This document shows, in pieces, positions 1-7,902 of a stretch of 64,000 bases of DNA. The translations under genes and the position numbers were made by a program. The stretch is taken from NCBI RefSeq assembly GCF_000243415.2, contig NZ_KI912270.1:4855837-4919836 (forward strand). Direction: 5' to 3'. Numbering within the stretch: the stretch's first letter is position 1; each line of letters opens with the position of its first letter. The DNA comes from Mycolicibacterium tusciae JS617 (lineage in GTDB: Bacteria > Actinomycetota > Actinomycetes > Mycobacteriales > Mycobacteriaceae). Below the pieces are notes generated by a model, which made no database searches, was not told where the DNA came from, and was given only the letters and a program-made list of their open reading frames with translations.

Positions 1-1
1 C

Positions 2-65
2 ATTGAAGCCTTGGAAAGCCGCCTCGATGACGCGGCCCGCTGGCGTGCAGAACAACGTCGACTAG
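2..65 (+). pseudogene. Unknown gene, upstream piece of its 3' end, cut by IS1380
   Basis: An open frame enters from the left edge and runs up to the IS1380 target site. It encodes a charged, helix-prone stretch rich in Glu, Arg and Ala. If the IS and one CTAG copy are removed, the frame joins exactly to 1761-1853 and ends at TGA. The gene therefore ran through this point before the insertion. I do not recognise the family from about 50 C-terminal residues; the composition fits a coiled-coil or helical tail. Confidence 0.6.
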
Positions 66-1760
66 CCCGGATTTTTCGTGGAAACTTGGGTGTCGCGGGG
101 TGTAGATAAGCGAAAGTGCCTGTCCTGCAAGGAATAATTGGACTTGTCAAGGGTTCAATCGTTCCAGCTGGAAGGCACCTCGCAAGTGAAGAATATCGCG
201 GTCGCACCATGGGTGAAAGTCTCGGCCGACGGTCATGGTGTCGTGTCGCATGCCGGGATGGGCATGCTGCGCGAACTGGCGGACCGCACGGGCCTATCAG
301 GGCAGGTCACCGCCGCGTTGGCCGACACCTACCGCGGCCCGTGGGTGTATGCCCCCGGGGAGGTGTTCGCCGATCTGGCGGCCGCAGTGGCCGACGGGGC
401 GGACTGCATCGACGGGGTCGGGCAACTGTGCGGCGATCGTGAGCATGTGTTCGGCGCGAAGGCGTCGACGACCACGATGTGGCGGCTGGTCGATGAGCGG
501 ATCGACGCCGCACACCTGCCGGCGGTGCGGGCGGCACGTGCTGGGGCGCGGGCGGCAGCGTGGAGCGCCGGAGCCGCCCCCGCACCGGGTGTCTGGTTGC
601 ACATCGACATCGATGCCACGCTGGTCATCGATCACTCCGACAACAAGGCCGGCGCTACCCCGACCTGGAAGAAGACGTTCGGTCTTCATCCGCTGCTGGC
701 GTTTTTGGATCGCCCGGAGATCGCCGGCGGGGAGGCCCTGGCCGGGATGCTGCGCACCGGCAACGCCGGCTCCAACACCGCCAGTGACCACATCATCGTC
801 CTGGAACAGGCACTGGCCGCTCTGCCCGCGGCGTGGCGGCCCGACCCCGACCATCCCGGCGACCCCGACAAGGCCCCGGTGCTGGTGCGCTGCGACACCG
901 CCGGAGCCACCCACAGATTCGCCGACGCCTGCCGCACCGCCGGGGTGGGGTTCTCCTTCGGCTACCCCGTCGATGCCCGCGTACAGGACGCCGTGGACAC
1001 CCTCAACCTCGGCCAGTGCTGGTATCCGGCGATCGACACCCACGGCGGCATCCGCGACGGCGCCTGGGTCGCTGAGGCCACCGACCTGGTCAACCTGGCC
1101 TCCTGGCCCGCAGGAACCCGGCTGATCCTGCGCAAAGAACGCCCCCACCCCGGTGCGCAGCTGCGGTTCACCGACGCCGACGGGATGCGGGTCACCGCGT
1201 TCATCACCGACACCGGACCCGGTGTCGTGCCCGGCCAAGTCGCGGGCCTGGAACTACGCCACCGTCAGCACGCCCGCGTCGAAGACCGCATCCGCGAACT
1301 CAAAGCCACCGGACTGCGCAACCTGCCCTGTCACTCCTTCTGGGCCAACGCCGCCTGGCTCGAAATCGTCCTGACCGCCGCCGATCTGGTCACCTGGACC
1401 CGGCTCCTCGGATTCACCGGCCAGCCCACCCTGGCCCGCGCCGAGATCACCACCTTCCGCTACCGGGTCCTGCACGTCGCCGCCCGCATCACCCGCGGTG
1501 CCCGCCAAGTCCGGCTGCGTATCGACGCCACCTGGCGATGGGGCATCAGCGATCGCAACCGCCTGGCAACACATCCGCACCGCCTTCGGATAGCACCCTC
1601 CCCACCTGACCGACCAACGATGAAAGACCCACGGCACTGGGAAAGCCCGCCCCACCCGGCGACACGGGACAACACCGCCACGCCATCACACGAAAACCAC
1701 TACTCGGAAACATAATTCAGCGGCAGAACGACCCCGGATCAGTTCGATGCAAAATCGAGG
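66..1760 (+). mobile_element. IS1380-family insertion sequence
   Basis: The ends are imperfect inverted repeats: CCCGGATTTTTCGTGG on the left, and CCTCGATTTTGCATCG as the complement of the right end. A 4-bp direct repeat, CTAG, flanks the element at 62-65 and 1761-1764, as expected for IS1380 transposition. One transposase gene fills the interior. The insertion interrupted a gene whose two halves are still in frame. Confidence 0.85.
138..1715 (+). CDS. IS1380-family transposase
   Basis: A DDE transposase of about 525 residues, normal for IS1380. The N-terminal third has the family pattern of an HxG box followed by AL(A/V)D and the DxDxT motif around residues 155-160 (His-Ile-Asp-Ile-Asp-Ala-Thr). 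The central part has the (R/A)CDTAG segment. The C-terminal part has the ELRHRQHARVEDRIRELKATG helix with the late acidic residue. The start is uncertain: TTG at 138 gives the full length, and GTG at 186 is an alternative. The C-terminal tail after about residue 490 is low-complexity and may be read-through beyond the ancestral stop. Confidence 0.9.
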   Translation: MDLSRVQSFQLEGTSQVKNIAVAPWVKVSADGHGVVSHAGMGMLRELADRTGLSGQVTAALADTYRGPWVYAPGEVFADLAAAVADGADCIDGVGQLCGDREHVFGAKASTTTMWRLVDERIDAAHLPAVRAARAGARAAAWSAGAAPAPGVWLHIDIDATLVIDHSDNKAGATPTWKKTFGLHPLLAFLDRPEIAGGEALAGMLRTGNAGSNTASDHIIVLEQALAALPAAWRPDPDHPGDPDKAPVLVRCDTAGATHRFADACRTAGVGFSFGYPVDARVQDAVDTLNLGQCWYPAIDTHGGIRDGAWVAEATDLVNLASWPAGTRLILRKERPHPGAQLRFTDADGMRVTAFITDTGPGVVPGQVAGLELRHRQHARVEDRIRELKATGLRNLPCHSFWANAAWLEIVLTAADLVTWTRLLGFTGQPTLARAEITTFRYRVLHVAARITRGARQVRLRIDATWRWGISDRNRLATHPHRLRIAPSPPDRPTMKDPRHWESPPHPATRDNTATPSHENHYSET

Positions 1761-1853
1761 CTAGCGCGCGGTGCGGAGCAACGCCTCATCGAGGAGGCCG
1801 AATCGCTCGTCTACGGAAAGCAGAACAACCTCGCCGAGGACAGCGAGTACTGA
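1761..1853 (+). pseudogene. Unknown gene, 3' end beyond IS1380
   Basis: This is the downstream part of the gene whose preceding codons lie at 2-65. The frame reads through 30 codons after the CTAG target duplication to TGA at 1851-1853. The tail is acidic and ends in an EDSEY-type sequence. It has no recognised domain. Confidence 0.55.
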
Positions 1854-2207
1854 TCTCACGCAGGTCCGCCCGCGAACTCTTCGTAACAAGCGGGTGAAGA
1901 CCGGGGCCGGGACGATGCAGGACAAACGGATTCTTCTTCTTTGGTCCTACAGGGACAATGCCGTGCAGCTCAATGGGTTCTAGGTTGGTGGACACCCCAT
2001 TGACGAAGCACACAGTGATCGGGTGGCAGTCCCGGTGTTTCTTCTGAACGCTCCACCGCACCGCGCTCCTGCCCTCGGTGGAAGGTGTTGGTGTTGCAGA
2101 CTTTATCGCCGGGGCCAACCCGGGTATCCGCGGCGTGGCATTTCAACGGATACACCGCGATGTGGGTCCGCAGCCTTTCACACAGTCATACCAAGGAGTC
2201 TGAATAT
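1854..2207 (+). other. Intergenic region, no convincing gene
   Basis: No full-length gene is supported here. A 110-codon minus-strand frame (1786-2118) crosses the end of the interrupted gene and has protein-like composition in its middle, but I recognise no family. The right end carries GGAG about 12 bases before the ATG at 2208 and is therefore the leader of the truncated 2-KPCC-like gene. Confidence 0.4.
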
Positions 2208-2432
2208 ATGGACGCGAGAAACCTGGACGACGGATTCGACTCGATACGCAAACGAATTGAGGCCACGGGGCGGCCTGTCGCCGGTGGCGATACCGGAGAA
2301 CATGGACAGCCGCTGAGTGTCGGAGACTGGTGGCCTCTCGTTGACCAATTTGCCAATAGCCCCAACGGCGAACCGATCTGGAATGTGGCCACTACGGACC
2401 TACCCACCACCCCCGACTGCGGGGCGATCTAG
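2208..2432 (+). pseudogene. N-terminal remnant of a 2-KPCC-like gene
   Basis: The 74-codon product parallels the N-terminus of the intact 2-KPCC-like protein at 33648-35303: MDxRxxxDGF at the start, then a PLSVGDWWPLVDQF block matching PLTVGEWSVLIDEF, then EPIWNVA matching EAIWNVA. It stops just where the intact enzyme begins its first FAD-binding strand (the DAIFIGGGAAG motif). The ATG at 2208 has a GGAG ribosome site. This is a truncated relict on the opposite strand from the two larger copies. No trace of the FAD domain follows. Confidence 0.8.
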
Positions 2433-2882
2433 ATGGAGGTCGGCCAGGATGACACCGGCGGGGCGGCCCACGCGCGGCCGCCCGCGGTGCCTGCGGGCCG
2501 CCGCGGTGCCCCTGTAGCCAACCACGTCCGGGTCACATTGCCGCAACGCAGCGGGAGTCCCAGGCGCGGGCGACCGCTTAGCGTCAAAGACGAAGTGGCA
2601 CTGAACACCGACCCACCGACACGCCTAGGCCCATACGAGTGGGCCATAGTGGAGTTCATCCGACGCTGGTACCGCTTCGGCGGCGGATCCGCCCAGGAGA
2701 TATTCGAAGAATTTGGGCTGGACGAGCAGGAGTTCTTCACCAGGGCTCTCGATCTCTTTCAGACCGTCGTGCCAGCGGACGCGCTAGGTCTAACCGCAAT
2801 GGTGCATCACGAGATTCACAAAGTCTGTCGCTGGCGTCTGCACCTGTGCACCCGGTCCACGAACTGTTCGACCGCCAGCTGA
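2433..2882 (+). CDS. Small DUF3263-like protein (putative)
   Basis: The first 50 or so codons are low-complexity (Arg, Ala, Pro) and probably not native. Residues 63-108 form a plausible helical unit, GPYEWAIVEFIRRWYRF followed by QEIFEEFGLDEQEFF. This matches the pattern of the mycobacterial DUF3263 helix-turn-helix family, in which an AILxFERxWWxYxG motif precedes a short HTH. GTG codons at 2583 or 2595 would give a protein closer to the family length. The C-terminal 35 residues look unlike the family and may be frame-shifted. Function unknown; possibly a DNA-binding protein. Confidence 0.4.
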   Translation: MEVGQDDTGGAAHARPPAVPAGRRGAPVANHVRVTLPQRSGSPRRGRPLSVKDEVALNTDPPTRLGPYEWAIVEFIRRWYRFGGGSAQEIFEEFGLDEQEFFTRALDLFQTVVPADALGLTAMVHHEIHKVCRWRLHLCTRSTNCSTAS

Positions 2883-2961
2883 GTCCGACAGTCGACGTCC
2901 TGCCGACAGGCCGCCGACCTGCGCCGCCGCACCACCCCATCCAGTTCAGTCGTGAGGCACC

Positions 2962-4002
2962 GTGGCAATCACACAACTACCCGAGTACGCCCACATGAGC
3001 GGCGCGGACGTCGAGGCACTCGCGGTTGAGCTGGACGCAATACGCCGTGACACCGAGGACTCGCGCGGCTCACGCGACAGGACCTATATCACGCGAACGA
3101 TCGCTCTTCAGCGATACCTCGAGGTCGCAGCACGGCTCACCATCTGCGGGAGCAAAAGCAAGGCCGGATGGGCCATCGGCACTACCGCATTAGCCATGGC
3201 GAAGTGCATCGAGAACATGGAACTCGGACACAACATTTCCCACGGTCAATGGGATTGGATGAACGACCCGGAGATCCACTCCACGACCTGGGAGTGGGAC
3301 CTGGTGGGCCTCTCGTCGCATTGGCGCTACTCCCACAATTACCGCCACCACATGTTTACGAATGTCGTTGGGATGGACGACGACCTCGGGTACGGAGTCC
3401 TGCGGGTCACCAGGGATCAACAGTGGAAGGCTATCTCACTGCTTCAGCCGTTCGCCGCCGTGCTACTGGCAGGCCTCTTCGAATGGGGCATCGCGCTGCA
3501 CGGCCTCTATGCACAGCAGCATCGCACGGCGAGCTCCGAACAGCGATCGACTCACACCCGGGCGATGCTCCGCAAGATGGTGCGCCAGACGGTTAAAGAC
3601 TATGTGCTCTTTCCGACGCTCAGCCCGCGGCGACGGCTCCGCACACTTACGGCGAACGTAGCCGCCAACGTGATACGCAATGTGTGGGCGTATGCGGTAA
3701 TCGCCTGCGGGCACTTCGTGGACGGTGCGGAGAAATTCACTCCGCAAGCTCTAGTGGGCGAAACCAAGCCCGAATGGTATCTGCGGCAAATGTTGGGAAC
3801 TGCGAACTTCGACGCCGGGCCAGTACTGGCATTCATGACCGGAAACCTCTGCTACCAAATCGAACACCACCTCTATCCCGATCTGCCGAGTAATCGCTAC
3901 GCGGAGATCTCCCAGCGCGTCCAAGCGCTCTGCGCAACCTATGACTTGCCCTACACCACCGGTCCGCTGGAGCATGTCCCGAGTCGCGTGGAATTTGGGT
4001 GA
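2962..4002 (+). CDS. Fatty-acid desaturase (DesA3 type), C-terminus replaced by IS256
   Basis: A membrane di-iron acyl-lipid/acyl-CoA desaturase. The three histidine boxes are visible: HNISH at about residues 90-94, HNYRHH at 125-130 and QIEHH near residue 310, with hydrophobic segments between boxes 1 and 3. The family partner is usually an oxygenase-reductase pair supplying electrons (known for DesA3). The reading frame enters IS256 copy 1 at 3970, so the last residues (EHVPSRVEFG) are IS-encoded. The native tail, about 60 residues rich in Leu and Arg, survives at 5447-5631. Start GTG at 2962; ATG at 2995 is an alternative. Activity of the truncated form is doubtful but not excluded, because all three His boxes remain. 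Confidence 0.85.
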   Translation: MAITQLPEYAHMSGADVEALAVELDAIRRDTEDSRGSRDRTYITRTIALQRYLEVAARLTICGSKSKAGWAIGTTALAMAKCIENMELGHNISHGQWDWMNDPEIHSTTWEWDLVGLSSHWRYSHNYRHHMFTNVVGMDDDLGYGVLRVTRDQQWKAISLLQPFAAVLLAGLFEWGIALHGLYAQQHRTASSEQRSTHTRAMLRKMVRQTVKDYVLFPTLSPRRRLRTLTANVAANVIRNVWAYAVIACGHFVDGAEKFTPQALVGETKPEWYLRQMLGTANFDAGPVLAFMTGNLCYQIEHHLYPDLPSNRYAEISQRVQALCATYDLPYTTGPLEHVPSRVEFG

Positions 4003-5446
4003 CGATCCACGATGAACTCTAGGCGGCGGCACCGACAGATTTGGTGTCGGCGCCGGTGTCGGGGTGAGCGTGTCGGCGCAGGGCGTCGACGAGCTGGGGC
4101 ATCTGCTTGTGGCCCTTGATGCGACGGAAGGATCGTTCGGCGTTGAGCATGCCGGCCGCGGTCCAGCGCAGCACCATCTGCCCGTCGCGCCAGCGGGTGA
4201 CGTTGCGATTGGTGGTCCGGGCGATGGAGATCATCGACTCGACCGGATCGGACGTGGTCAACGTCTTGGCGAGGCGGCCGTCGATGCCGAGGCGGGCGAC
4301 AGTGAACATTTCCTCCAGCCCCTCGCGCAGGCTGGCGGCCGCACTGGGATAGTTCTTACCAAGTTGCCCGGCAAGGCTTTTTCGCGTTGCGCAACCCGGT
4401 GTCTGGGGTCCAGGGTGGGCGAAGGCCTTGACCAACTTGGCGTCCACCCAGGCCTTGTCCTTGTCGGGCAGATGATCAGCGACATTTCTCCGCTTGTGCA
4501 AGGTACATCTTTGGATGAGGGCCTTGGCGCCGAACACCTCACGCACCGCCGCGGACAGCGCCTTGGCGCCGTCGCAGACGACCAGCAGCCCATCGTCGAT
4601 GGCCAGGCCGCGCTCGACCAGGTCGGCCAGCAGCGAGCGGACCACGGTCTTGTTCTCCGTGGAGCCGTCCCACAGCCCGACCGGGACCTTCGTTCCGTCG
4701 GCGGTGATCGCCAGCGCGACCACCACGCACCGCTGGGCCATGTGCTCCCCATCCAACATGAGCACCTTGATGTCCAGCTCGCTCAAGTCGCGGCTCATCA
4801 GCTCGCCCAGCGCGGTCTCGGTCTGGCGCACGAATCGGCGCGAAATCGCCGAGCGGCTAGTCGATTTCGCCTCCTCGCCGACCTGGGCGCCCACCGGCTC
4901 CGCAGTGCGGGCGTGCCGGCGGGTGGCCACCCCGGCCAGCATCCGCTCCATCACCACCTGGGTCAGCAGGTCATCGGCGGCGAAGTGCGCATAGGTGCTC
5001 AGCGCCACCTCGCTCCCATCCAGAGTGCGTGCCCGCGGCCGGGCCACCGGCACCCGCCGACCACCAAGGGTCACCGACCCCTTCCCACTGCCGTGGCGCA
5101 CCGAAATCCGGTCAGCGTCGTGCTTGCCCTTCGGCCCGCACGCCGCGGCGATCTCGGCCTCAAACATCGTCTGCATCACCGCCATCCCGGCGGCCACGCT
5201 CATCGCCAACAACCCCTCCCGGGCCGCCCCGGCGATGCTGGTCATCGCCAGCCGGATCTCCTCCGGCAGCTCAGGCAACCCGGCGGCGTCGGTCGTGTCA
5301 GCGAGGCGAACAGTAGGTACGGTCTTCATGGCGGTCCCTTACTCCTTCTTCGAGGTGTACTTGGTCGTTCACCCGAAGACCTACCATCTGGCGGGCATCA
5401 GGTGAGGGACCGCCACCTCAAATTCCACGAAGACCGGGACAACCTC
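3970..5446 (-). mobile_element. IS256-family element, copy 1
   Basis: The terminal repeats start GAGCATGTCCCG on the left and GAGGTTGTCCCG as the complement on the right, followed by a shared GTGGAATTTG block. A perfect 8-bp target duplication GTCCGCTG lies at 3962-3969 and 5447-5454. The element is 1,477 bp, three bases longer than copy 2 because of extra bases near 4380 and 4408. Confidence 0.95.
4019..5329 (-). CDS. IS256-family (Mutator-type) transposase, copy 1
   Basis: 436 residues, against 435 in copy 2. The DDE core is visible: the IKVLMLDGEH block supplies the first Asp, LLVVCDGAKAL the second, and the region after the IQRCTLHKRRN motif leads to the third acidic residue. Three single-base insertions (TTTT to TTTTT, GGG to GGGG, C to CC) relative to copy 2 change about ten residues near position 305 and then restore the frame. 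This local garbling lies between conserved segments, so activity of this copy is uncertain, and the changes could be read errors. Confidence 0.9.
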   Translation of the reverse strand: MKTVPTVRLADTTDAAGLPELPEEIRLAMTSIAGAAREGLLAMSVAAGMAVMQTMFEAEIAAACGPKGKHDADRISVRHGSGKGSVTLGGRRVPVARPRARTLDGSEVALSTYAHFAADDLLTQVVMERMLAGVATRRHARTAEPVGAQVGEEAKSTSRSAISRRFVRQTETALGELMSRDLSELDIKVLMLDGEHMAQRCVVVALAITADGTKVPVGLWDGSTENKTVVRSLLADLVERGLAIDDGLLVVCDGAKALSAAVREVFGAKALIQRCTLHKRRNVADHLPDKDKAWVDAKLVKAFAHPGPQTPGCATRKSLAGQLGKNYPSAAASLREGLEEMFTVARLGIDGRLAKTLTTSDPVESMISIARTTNRNVTRWRDGQMVLRWTAAGMLNAERSFRRIKGHKQMPQLVDALRRHAHPDTGADTKSVGAAA

Positions 5447-5631
5447 GTCCGCTGCTGCGTCAGCACTTGCGCACGCTGTGCACAATCTGCAAACTCGCCC
5501 TTCCGGATCGGGTGCTCGACACCGCTTCATTCGGCGCGTCGAATAGCGAGCAGACCGGACGGCCGCCGAAGGGGGCCACTCGTGTGAAAGCGCGCATGAG
5601 TGCACGCGTAACCGCGTACATGCACGCATAA
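5447..5631 (+). pseudogene. Displaced C-terminal end of the desaturase
   Basis: When IS256 and one GTCCGCTG copy are removed, the frame continues TTGPL into LRQHLRTLCTICKLALPDR and on to TAA at 5629-5631. The LRTxxKLxLPDR pattern is what follows the GPL motif in DesA3-like desaturases. This restores a normal-length C-terminus and shows the insertion is in the coding sequence. The segment has no start of its own. Confidence 0.8.
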
Positions 5632-5825
5632 ACGGGCTCAACAAACTCGTACACGACTACAGGCTCAGTGAACTGAGTGGCCATCATCGGTCGCAGAGCG
5701 ACCACCAACCCCGCTGGCCGGTAAGTGTCGGCTGCTCATCTCGTAATGCGCCCGCGGAACTTCGCAACGCCCGGCTGATGTTGGTTGTCTTCACCGTAAT
5801 CGGCTCACCGGCGCATAATTGGTGT

Positions 5826-6143
5826 GTGGACGTCGAGGTGCGATACATACAGGGCTGCCCGAGCGTGACCGTCACAAGAGAACGCCTCGCTCTCGCCCTC
5901 GACGCGGTCGATCACCCCGACACAGACGTACGGCTACGGCTGGTTCGAAGCGTCGAGGAGGCTCAGGAACTTGGCTTCGTCGGATCTCCAACCGTCTTGG
6001 TCGACGGTACTGATCTTTTCGCGACGACAGAAGCGGCTATTGGCTTGTCGTGTCGACTTTACCGCGACGGCGCTGCCGTGTCCGGATCGCCGAGTGTCGA
6101 GCAATTAACGGACGCCTTGGCGGAGCGGCTGCGAACTGGCTAG
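5826..6143 (+). CDS. Small thioredoxin-fold protein
   Basis: About 105 residues starting at GTG 5826; upstream in-frame codons to 5778 look non-native. The pattern VEVRYIQGCPSV at the N-terminus, GFVGSPTVLVDG with a cis-Pro in the middle and GLSCRLYR near the end is that of a widespread actinobacterial thioredoxin-like family. It carries a single N-terminal Cys instead of CxxC plus a distal Cys. A redox or metal-handling role in the cytoplasm is likely; the substrate is unknown. It stands alone between the desaturase tail and the convergent lipase gene. Confidence 0.75.
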   Translation: MDVEVRYIQGCPSVTVTRERLALALDAVDHPDTDVRLRLVRSVEEAQELGFVGSPTVLVDGTDLFATTEAAIGLSCRLYRDGAAVSGSPSVEQLTDALAERLRTG

Positions 6144-6303
6144 GAACGCAGCGTGACCGCTGGGTGATTACGGCACAATCAGATCGCGCCCTGCGCGACC
6201 GGAGCTGGCCGGGTGACCGCAGTGGTTTTCAGCTTCATGGGCCGGATCATCCACCGCTACGAGGTTGCGATCGCCTTCGCACAAACCGCCAACTCCCAAT
6301 CAA

Positions 6304-7737
6304 CTACGCCGGCTGCGGAGCCGGGGCTTCTGCGCAGTTCGGAGTGGTGGGTAGCCCGTTGAATCGGTCGGCGAGCCACTGCATGGAGCGTTCGCCGTCG
6401 ATGAAGTAGGGCAGCAGGGTGTTGATGGACGCCTTGTTGAGGAAAGGGGGTTCCTGGTTGGTCCACAGTTGCACGTCGGCGCCCTTGGCGCACCAGTCAT
6501 TCTTCAAGTCCACTGATGCTTGATACGGGTTGAACGTGTCGTACCGGTTGGTCGATATGTACACCGGGCCGGTGGGTTTCGCCTGTCCCAAGTTCTGTGC
6601 GAGTAGCAGGCTCTTGACGGGGTCATTGCCGAACAGCGTGGCCGGATCGACGTTGAAATACCCCGTGTTATCGGGGAAGTAGAGGTGACGGAAGGCGAAA
6701 TCGGCCACCGATTGCACCAGGCAGATCTCAGATGACCATTGCACGAAGTGCAGACCGCGAGGGGCCAGAGTGCCGATAAGAAGGTCCTTGGTCTCCGGGT
6801 AGGCATTGACGACGCCGTTGAGTACGTAGGCCAGCGCTCCGACCAATAGATTGCCGTCGAGGAACGGCGGCATCAGGGACAGATTGGCCACCGGAGTGTT
6901 CAAGGCCGCCCCCACGATGTTCACTTCGGGTGCGTAGGTGGCGGCTTGTTCGACCGCCGACCCGGCGGCCTGACCGCCGGTGAGCCAGCCCCAGAACGCC
7001 ACCGGTCCATGGGGATCCAGCGATGTTCCCGGCAATTGCATGGCTGCACGGGCGGCGTCGAGCAGTCCCGTCCCGGCCGAAAGTCGGTTGGCGAACTCCG
7101 GGCCCGGACCGCCCGGGTTATGGATTCCCATGCCGACACCGTCGGCCACGATGATGGCGAATCCTCGGGCGACCATGGTGGCCAGGAAGGTTTCCTCGTA
7201 GTTGAAGGTCAGGTCGAAGCCTTGGGAGAAATGGATGCCCTGATCCATCAGCCGCGACGGTGCGCACTGGTCACCGAGCCCGTAAGGGCCTGGCGCATAG
7301 GCGATCAGGGGTCGCGGACCTTTACCGGGCCACGGGTTGTGCGGTTCCAGGTACACCCCGGTGGCAGCCACCGGTTCTCCCTTAGCATTGGTGGTGCGGT
7401 ACATGATCCGCGTTCCCGTCGCGACCCAGCTGCCCAGCTGACCCGAGGGCTCATAGACCAACCGGGCCGGCTCAGAACGGATCAGGTCACCAGGCTTGCC
7501 GGGGGGCAGCGGATCCGGGGGCGTGTAGAACTCCAGGTACTTGGTCTCGTCAGCCCGCGCAGGCGGTGCCACGCCAGCGGTGAGCCCAGTAGCCGCGATG
7601 GCGCATACCACCACTAGCAGTCCGGTGAGTACTCTCTTGTATGCCGTTGTGCCGGTGCGCGATCGGGACTGACCGCGCCAAGGTGTAGATCCGAGAATCT
7701 GCATGCGACAACGCTGACTATGGGCACCTTTGCTCAT
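6304..7737 (-). CDS. Secreted lipase-family (LIP, PF03583-like) alpha/beta hydrolase
   Basis: 477 residues. The start ATG at 7737 has an AAAGGA site. A cationic N-terminus followed by a hydrophobic segment (TGLLVVVCAIAATGLTAG) ending in PPARA looks like a Sec signal peptide, so the protein is exported. The mature part follows mycobacterial secretory lipases: MYRTTNAKGEPVAATG, APGPYGLGDQCAPS, and a Cys-rich C-terminal region. The expected nucleophile elbow GYSxGG reads GWLTGG, so the catalytic Ser is a Leu. Either the protein is inactive or repurposed, or the codon is wrong. Confidence 0.85.
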   Translation of the reverse strand: MSKGAHSQRCRMQILGSTPWRGQSRSRTGTTAYKRVLTGLLVVVCAIAATGLTAGVAPPARADETKYLEFYTPPDPLPPGKPGDLIRSEPARLVYEPSGQLGSWVATGTRIMYRTTNAKGEPVAATGVYLEPHNPWPGKGPRPLIAYAPGPYGLGDQCAPSRLMDQGIHFSQGFDLTFNYEETFLATMVARGFAIIVADGVGMGIHNPGGPGPEFANRLSAGTGLLDAARAAMQLPGTSLDPHGPVAFWGWLTGGQAAGSAVEQAATYAPEVNIVGAALNTPVANLSLMPPFLDGNLLVGALAYVLNGVVNAYPETKDLLIGTLAPRGLHFVQWSSEICLVQSVADFAFRHLYFPDNTGYFNVDPATLFGNDPVKSLLLAQNLGQAKPTGPVYISTNRYDTFNPYQASVDLKNDWCAKGADVQLWTNQEPPFLNKASINTLLPYFIDGERSMQWLADRFNGLPTTPNCAEAPAPQPA

Positions 7738-7902
7738 GAATCGTCCTTTCGCTTCGAAACGAGATGGGGGAAATCGGTTGCACTGCAAGCTGCCTCATTG
7801 CGCATAGCTGGATGAGGCGGCGCAAAGTGCGCTTCGTGCAGATCAACACGAGACGTATTGGCTCCTACCGGCCGTCTCATCACGGGCCGCGATGACGTGG
7901 TG

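Noticed and set aside
4370..4420. Programmed frameshifting in the IS256 transposases
   Set aside because: IS256-family elements encode the transposase in one frame, copy 2 is uninterrupted, and the differences sit in homopolymers.
4064..5587. Long plus-strand frame (507 codons) antisense to IS256 copy 1, repeated at 9589-11043 and 36068-37051
   Set aside because: It is a codon-bias shadow of the transposase; composition is His/Arg/Gly-rich without domains and it runs past the IS end into flanking DNA.
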